The notes below the pieces were generated by a model. It was not told the DNA's origin. It saw only the letters and a list, made by a program, of their open reading frames with translations, and made no database searches. A program made the position numbers and the translations under genes. From NCBI GenBank assembly GCA_031275255.1, contig JAISPA010000269.1, positions 1 through 9,213 on the forward strand: a stretch of 9,213 nucleotides of DNA. Direction: 5' to 3'. This DNA comes from Acidaminococcales bacterium (GTDB taxonomy: Bacteria > Bacillota > Negativicutes > Acidaminococcales > JAISLQ01). The stretch's first letter is position 1; every line of letters starts with the position of its first letter. Below are positions 6,003-9,213 of the stretch, one piece after another.

Positions 6003-7859
6003 ATGATAGGCAAAGTATTGAAGGGCCGGTATAAAATAACAGAAAATATTGGCTATGGCGGCATGGCGGAGGTATACAAGGCTATAGACATGAGCCTTGA
6101 CCGCGTTGTGGCTGTGAAGGTGTTGAGACCGCAATTTGCCGCCGACGACGGGTTTGTAAAAAAATTCGGGCGCGAAGCGCGGGCGGCCGGCAGTTTAAGC
6201 GACGGCAATATTGTCGGCATTTTTGATATCGGCGCGGAGGACGGCCTGCATTATATAGTCATGGAATTTGTGGAAGGCGAGACGCTGCAAAAATTAATAA
6301 CGCGGGAAGCGCCGCTTGCCTGGGAGCGGGCGGTATTTATCGCGCGCGGCATAGCCGGGGCGCTTTGCAAGGCCCACGCCCGCGGTATAGTGCATTGTGA
6401 CATAAAGCCGCACAACATAATGATCGACGCGGCGGGCAACCCTAAAGTCAGCGATTTCGGCATAGCGCACGCCATCAGCTCGTCGACGATCACTTTTGCG
6501 GGATCCATTCTGGGTTCGGTGCATTATTTATCGCCGGAACAGGCGAAAGGCGAACCGGTAACCTTCAGTTCGGACATATATTCCCTCGGGGTGGCGCTTT
6601 TTGAAATGCTGACAGGGCAATTGCCCTTTACCGGCGATACTCCTATCGCCGTGGCCATGAAACATGTGCAGTCCTCTCCGCCTGTTTTGCGCGACGTAAA
6701 CGCCGGCGCGCCGGCCGTCCTGGAAGCCGTCGTAAGCAGGGCTTTGGCCAAAAAGCCCGAAGAACGCTATGAAAGCGCCGAAATGTTCATAAAGGCGCTG
6801 GATGCCGCCAGAGAGTGCGCCGAGGGCGAAGGCGGCCTTTTTTCTGAAGGAGCGACGACCGTCATCGATAAAGCGGCGGTTCAGGACGCGCTTGAAAAAA
6901 GTAAACCTGCTGCGGTTAAAGTAAGAAGACTTACCCTCGCCAAATACTATAAATACCTTGCCCCTGTTTTTTCCCTGGCGGCGGTTTTTTTCCTCAGCGC
7001 TTATGTAATGTACGCTTATTTCGGCGGCGCCGGCGAGGTGGAGGTTCCCGACCTTGCCGGCAAACAGGTTGAGGAAGCGAAAACCCTTTTAAACCGGAAA
7101 AATCTCGGCAGCCTCATCAACGAAGAATTCAGCGCAGCCGTACCGGCGGGCCTGGTCATTTCGCAAACGCCGGCGGCCGGCAGTATAGTAAAAGAATACA
7201 GGGAAATAAAGGTAGCCGTCAGCAAAGGGCCGCAGTTGATAAATGTGCCGGTGCTTTTAGGCGCCAACATTCAACAGGCTTTGTCAGTCCTGGAAAACCT
7301 GTCCTTATCGCCCGGCCGGGTGGAAGAGCGGGAAGAAGCGGGACAGGAGCCGGGCACGGTACTCTGGCAGAATCCTTCCCCGCCCGCCCAGGTGGGGTTA
7401 GGCACTTACATCGATCTGGTCGTGGCGGCGGCTAAAGGCAGGAAAGTGCTCATGCCGGACCTGTCGGGCATGACCACCAACGAAGCCCGTCTGCGTCTTA
7501 TTGCTTTGAAACTGAAAATTAACGATATCGACGACCAATATACCTCCGACAGCCCGAGCGGAACGGTTGTGGGACAAATCCCCCTTCCCGGCCAGCAGAT
7601 CAGCGAAGGCGACGGCGTGATTATCAGAGTGGCCAGATCTTTAAACGAGCAAAGCAAGCAGGGAATCGTCGAATTTGTCGTGCCGGACGGGAAAAATCAA
7701 AAAATAAAGATCATCGTTACCGACAACCGGAGCCGCCGCGCGATTTATGAAGGCGTACATAATTCGGGCGAGCGGATAAGACAGACCGTAGACGGCCTGG
7801 GCAATGTGCGGGTGCAGCTTTACAGCAACGAGCGGCTGGTTGAGGAGAAATTTATTTGA
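6003..7859 (+). CDS. prkC: PASTA-domain membrane Ser/Thr protein kinase (PrkC/Stk1 type)
   Basis: Membrane kinase that senses muropeptides or cell-wall state and phosphorylates cytosolic proteins. Residues 10-270 are a Hanks-type kinase: Gly loop IGYGGMAEVY (16-25), Lys39, Glu58, catalytic loop HCDIKPHN (131-138) with Asp133, DFG (151-153) and SPE (177-179). The activation loop has Ser/Thr at 159-164, where relatives autophosphorylate. A single membrane helix lies at about 318-340. Outside it are three PASTA repeats (about 345-408, 412-475 and 482-544), then a beta-rich C-terminal tail of about 70 residues. The length of 618 aa is normal. The usual HRD is HCD here, a non-RD form. GGTGAGG at 5986-5992 precedes the ATG by 10 bases. 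The gene overlaps rsgA by 4 bases. Confidence 0.97.
   Translation: MIGKVLKGRYKITENIGYGGMAEVYKAIDMSLDRVVAVKVLRPQFAADDGFVKKFGREARAAGSLSDGNIVGIFDIGAEDGLHYIVMEFVEGETLQKLITREAPLAWERAVFIARGIAGALCKAHARGIVHCDIKPHNIMIDAAGNPKVSDFGIAHAISSSTITFAGSILGSVHYLSPEQAKGEPVTFSSDIYSLGVALFEMLTGQLPFTGDTPIAVAMKHVQSSPPVLRDVNAGAPAVLEAVVSRALAKKPEERYESAEMFIKALDAARECAEGEGGLFSEGATTVIDKAAVQDALEKSKPAAVKVRRLTLAKYYKYLAPVFSLAAVFFLSAYVMYAYFGGAGEVEVPDLAGKQVEEAKTLLNRKNLGSLINEEFSAAVPAGLVISQTPAAGSIVKEYREIKVAVSKGPQLINVPVLLGANIQQALSVLENLSLSPGRVEEREEAGQEPGTVLWQNPSPPAQVGLGTYIDLVVAAAKGRKVLMPDLSGMTTNEARLRLIALKLKINDIDDQYTSDSPSGTVVGQIPLPGQQISEGDGVIIRVARSLNEQSKQGIVEFVVPDGKNQKIKIIVTDNRSRRAIYEGVHNSGERIRQTVDGLGNVRVQLYSNERLVEEKFI
7842..7847 (+). 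promoter_or_regulatory. Strong ribosome binding site for the TTG start of rsgA
   Basis: GAGGAG at 7842-7847 lies inside the last codons of prkC, 8 bases before the TTG at 7856. The TTG overlaps the prkC stop as TTGA. No ATG occurs nearby in the rsgA frame. The strong site and the overlap support a TTG start coupled to the end of prkC translation. Confidence 0.7.
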
Positions 7860-8752
7860 CGGAAAGAAAAACCGGCGTTGTAATAAAAAATTATAACGGC
7901 TATTACTATGTCGATTCCGCCGGCGAGGCAGCGCCGTGCAAACTGAGAGGCAGGCTGAAAAAAGAGCGTTTTTCGCTTTTAACCGGCGACAGGGTCGTAT
8001 TTACCCCGCCGGAGCGTCCCGGCGGCGAAGGCTGTATAGAAAACATCCTTGACCGCAGGAACCGCCTGTATAAGCCGGCAATCGCCAACATTGACCAGAT
8101 AGCGATGGTTTTCTCGCTCAAAAATCCCGACTTCAACCAAAATATCGCCGACCGCTTTTTAGTTGCCGCCGAGCAATTGGCTATACCGATCATCATCTGC
8201 CTGAGCAAAGCCGACCTCCTGACAGAATCGGACAGTACCGGCCGCTTGGTTTGCCTGTACGGAAAAATCGGCTATAAAGTCATTAAAACGTCAGTCGTTG
8301 ACAATACGGGGCGGCAAGAGTTGCAGGAACTTTTGACAGGTAAAACAACCGTTTTTTCCGGCTTGTCCGGCGTAGGCAAATCCACCTTGCTAAACAGTTT
8401 CTATCCCGAACTGGCCCTTCCCACAGGCGCGGTCAGCGCCAGAAACAACAAAGGCCGGCATACCACCAGATTTTCGCAGCTGCTGCCGGCCGGCGGCGGT
8501 TACGTCGCCGATACGCCGGGGTTCAGCCTCGCGGAAACGGCTGAATTTACGGAAGACGCGCTAAAGCGCGCTTTCCGGGAATTTACCGTTTATCAGGATA
8601 ACTGCCGGTTCGCGCAATGCGTGCATTTGAATGAACCGGATTGCGCGGTGAAAGCGGCGTTGGCGGACGGACTGATCAATCAGGCGCGCTATGACAACTA
8701 TTGCGCCCTTTTACTGGAAATCCGCACGAACGCAAAGAGGAGATTTAAATGA
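7856..8752 (+). CDS. rsgA: Ribosome small-subunit-dependent GTPase RsgA (YjeQ/CpgA)
   Basis: Circularly permuted GTPase that checks late 30S subunit maturation. From the TTG start it has 298 aa, normal for the family. Residues from about 1 to 70 form the OB-fold that contacts 16S rRNA. The GTPase motifs run in permuted order: G4 as LSKADL (116-121, with Ser replacing the usual Asn), G1 P-loop GLSGVGKST (169-177), switch GRHTTR (200-205) and G3 DTPGF (219-223). The C-terminal zinc site is Cys250, Cys255, His257 and Cys263 (CRFAQCVHLNEPDC). In B. subtilis the orthologue CpgA is a PrkC substrate, so its position after prkC makes functional sense. Thr164-Thr165 lie just before the P-loop. Its stop overlaps the rpe start as ATGA. 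Confidence 0.96.
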   Translation: MTERKTGVVIKNYNGYYYVDSAGEAAPCKLRGRLKKERFSLLTGDRVVFTPPERPGGEGCIENILDRRNRLYKPAIANIDQIAMVFSLKNPDFNQNIADRFLVAAEQLAIPIIICLSKADLLTESDSTGRLVCLYGKIGYKVIKTSVVDNTGRQELQELLTGKTTVFSGLSGVGKSTLLNSFYPELALPTGAVSARNNKGRHTTRFSQLLPAGGGYVADTPGFSLAETAEFTEDALKRAFREFTVYQDNCRFAQCVHLNEPDCAVKAALADGLINQARYDNYCALLLEIRTNAKRRFK

Positions 8753-9213
8753 TTAAAATAGCCCCTTCTATTTTATCCGCTGATTTTGCCTCGCTGGGGA
8801 CGCAAATCCGCAAACTGGAAAAAGCCGGCGCCGATTGGCTGCATATCGACGTCATGGACGGACATTTTGTCCCCGTCCTGACTTTTGGCGCGCCGATAGT
8901 GGCGAGTCTGCGCCCTTTGAGCGCTCTTTTTTTCGACTGTCATCTGATGGTGGAGAACCCGTCGATGTTTGTCGATGATTTTGCGCTGGCCGGCGCCGAT
9001 TTGATTACCGTTCACGCCGAAACGGAAAAACACCTGCATAGATTGCTGCATATGATCAAAAACAAAAAAAGCGTCAGCGGCGAATATATGAAGGCAGGCC
9101 TTGCTCTGAACCCGGCGACCGCGCTCGGAGCGGTGGAAGAACTATTGTGCGACGCCGACCTTATATTGCTTATGTCGGTAAACCCCGGGTTTGCCGGCCA
9201 GAAGTTTATTGAG
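8749..9213 (+). CDS. rpe: Ribulose-phosphate 3-epimerase, N-terminal part
   Basis: Interconverts ribulose 5-phosphate and xylulose 5-phosphate in the pentose phosphate pathway. The first 155 residues of a (beta/alpha)8 barrel of usually about 215-225 aa are present; the window edge cuts the rest. Visible motifs are APSILSADF (5-13), LHIDVMDGHFVP (31-42) with metal ligands His32 and Asp34, CHLMVENP (64-71) with His65, and LMSVNPGFAGQKFI (141-154). Compared with E. coli Rpe there is an insert of about 6 residues around 105-112, and Val43 replaces the Asn of the usual VPNL(T/S)(F/I)G. The ATG at 8749 overlaps the rsgA stop, with AGAGGAG at 8736-8742. rpe follows rsgA in B. subtilis and many other Firmicutes. 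Confidence 0.96.
   Translation, partial: MIKIAPSILSADFASLGTQIRKLEKAGADWLHIDVMDGHFVPVLTFGAPIVASLRPLSALFFDCHLMVENPSMFVDDFALAGADLITVHAETEKHLHRLLHMIKNKKSVSGEYMKAGLALNPATALGAVEELLCDADLILLMSVNPGFAGQKFIE

Noticed and set aside
8202..8219. RsgA G4 motif reads SKAD rather than NKxD, a possible loss of guanine specificity
   Set aside because: Variation at the first position of this motif (for example TKxD or SKxD) is familiar among Firmicute RsgA proteins, and all other GTPase and zinc motifs are intact, so I do not treat it as a defect.
1..9213. CRISPR arrays, insertion sequences, phage genes, tRNA or rRNA
   Set aside because: No spaced direct repeats, transposase, integrase or RNA-gene signature seen. 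The window is continuous housekeeping coding sequence.

Overview
This window is a densely packed, one-directional bacterial housekeeping operon. All genes lie on the + strand. The order is the end of priA, def, fmt, a DUF116 gene, rsmB, rlmN, an FHA-domain gene, a PP2C phosphatase (prpC), a PASTA Ser/Thr kinase (prkC), rsgA, and the start of rpe, which the window edge cuts off. This matches the well-known Bacillus subtilis order priA-def-fmt-rsmB-rlmN-prpC-prkC-rsgA-rpe, with two additions: DUF116 between fmt and rsmB, and the FHA gene between rlmN and prpC. The layout, the PASTA kinase and the Shine-Dalgarno sequences point to a Firmicute. The moderately high GC content and the DUF116 gene fit the Negativicutes or the Peptococcaceae-type Clostridia better than the bacilli. 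This placement is inference; no rRNA or other taxonomic marker is present.

Layout. Bases 1-68 hold the last codons of priA, and a good extended -10 promoter overlaps its stop codon. Bases 104-4720 are the translation and ribosome-modification block: Def and Fmt (removal and addition of the formyl group on the initiator methionine), the membrane DUF116 protein of unknown function, RsmB (16S rRNA m5C) and RlmN (23S rRNA m2A). Bases 4717-5984 and 6003-7859 are the phospho-signalling block: FHA phosphothreonine reader, PP2C eraser and PASTA-kinase writer. Bases 7856-9213 carry RsgA, the late 30S-assembly GTPase, and Rpe of the pentose phosphate pathway. Most junctions overlap or are only a few bases wide, so translational coupling is likely. 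No rho-independent terminator is visible.

Non-coding DNA is scarce. The only gap of note is the GC-rich stretch of about 104 bp between the FHA gene and prpC, which holds a perfect 16-bp palindrome and two other possible hairpins. No stretch above 300 bases lacks a gene. I see no tRNA, rRNA, CRISPR array, insertion sequence or phage element.

I found no clearly new multi-gene system. The points most worth a second look are the unexplained Cys-rich DUF116 membrane protein inside a translation operon, a probable CTG start for rlmN, the FHA protein joined to the kinase/phosphatase pair, the HCD (non-RD) catalytic loop of the kinase, and the palindromic FHA-prpC gap.
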